Below, in pieces: positions 13,403 to 13,688 of a stretch of 13,688 bases of DNA. The DNA comes from an uncultured Fretibacterium sp. (GTDB lineage: Bacteria; Synergistota; Synergistia; Synergistales; Aminobacteriaceae): contig NZ_CALIAA010000135.1 of the NCBI RefSeq assembly GCF_938040765.1, positions 1-13,688 on the forward strand, written 5' to 3'. The position numbers and the translations under genes are program-made. The notes under the pieces were generated by a model. The model searched no databases and had not been told where the DNA came from. It saw only the letters and a program-made list of their open reading frames with translations. Each line of letters begins with the position of its first letter. Position 1 is the first letter of the stretch.

Positions 13403-13688
13403 GTGGCCAAAAGAACGGTCCGTAAGGGCAAAAAGCGTGAAAAGAAGAATATCAGTTATGGGGTGGCCCACATCTACTCCACCTTCAACAATACGATTCT
13501 CTGCATCAGCGACAGGGGCGGCAACGTCCTCTCCTGGTCCAGCGGGGGCAACGTGGGGTTCAAGGGGACCCGCAAGTCCACCCCATTCGCGGCGCAGATC
13601 TCGGCGCAGCAGGTGGCCAAGGGAGCTCAGGATCACGGCGTGCGTGAGATCGACGTCATCGTGAAGGGGCCTGGGCCGGGCCGCGAGT
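13403..13688 (+). CDS. rpsK: 30S ribosomal protein S11 (3' truncated by window)
   Basis: The first 95 codons of S11, starting at GTG 13403; roughly the last 30-35 residues lie beyond the right edge. S11 forms part of the 30S platform near the E site and the mRNA exit. The visible sequence has the basic N-terminus AKRTVRKGKKREKKNISYG, then VAHIYSTFNNTILCISDRGG, NVLSWSSGGNVGFKGTRKST and PFAAQISAQQVAKGAQDHGV, ending in VIVKGPGPGRE, the well-known S11 block. It lies 53 nt after rpsM. rpsD and rpoA normally follow (inference). Confidence 0.97.
   Translation, partial: MAKRTVRKGKKREKKNISYGVAHIYSTFNNTILCISDRGGNVLSWSSGGNVGFKGTRKSTPFAAQISAQQVAKGAQDHGVREIDVIVKGPGPGRE

Overview
The window is one uninterrupted plus-strand ribosomal-protein superoperon from a GC-rich bacterium. 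It runs from the last codons of tuf through the S10, spc and alpha operons in the classical order and stops inside rpsK. Nearly every base is coding, spacers are mostly 0-40 nt, and many genes overlap or carry their Shine-Dalgarno (SD) inside the stop region of the gene before. No rRNA, tRNA, CRISPR array, IS element or transposase gene is visible. No promoter or intrinsic terminator is convincing.

Layout: tuf 3' end (1-68); S10 cluster rpsJ, rplC, rplD, rplW, rplB, rpsS, rplV, rpsC, rplP, rpmC, rpsQ (88-5318); spc cluster rplN, rplX, rplE, rpsN, rpsH, rplF, rplR, rpsE, rpmD, rplO, secY (5322-10697); then adk, map, a small KOW-domain RNA-binding protein gene, infA, rpmJ, rpsM and the 5' part of rpsK (10719-13688). 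rpsD, rpoA and rplQ would be expected just beyond the right edge, but that is inference. The genes together supply much of both ribosomal subunits, initiation factor IF-1, the SecY translocon core, methionine aminopeptidase for N-terminal trimming and adenylate kinase.

Organism: the insertion of adk-map-KOW gene-infA-rpmJ between secY and rpsM, the zinc-type S14, the zinc-ribbon L24 and the Cys4-lid adenylate kinase are a Firmicutes-like set. The high GC content and protein style make me favour Synergistota. This is a judgement from remembered resemblance, not a search result.

The window is mostly a conventional housekeeping region, and I do not see a hidden new system. Three things depart from routine. 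A 122-bp imperfect palindrome with 22-bp terminal inverted repeats sits between rpsJ and rplC and looks like a dispersed non-coding repeat dropped into the operon. The L36 protein lacks the first of its four zinc ligands. The 5' end of rpsQ is built from tandem 12-nt units that each carry both an SD and an ATG. A 162-nt gene-free gap before rpmJ and an ambiguous map start are smaller points.
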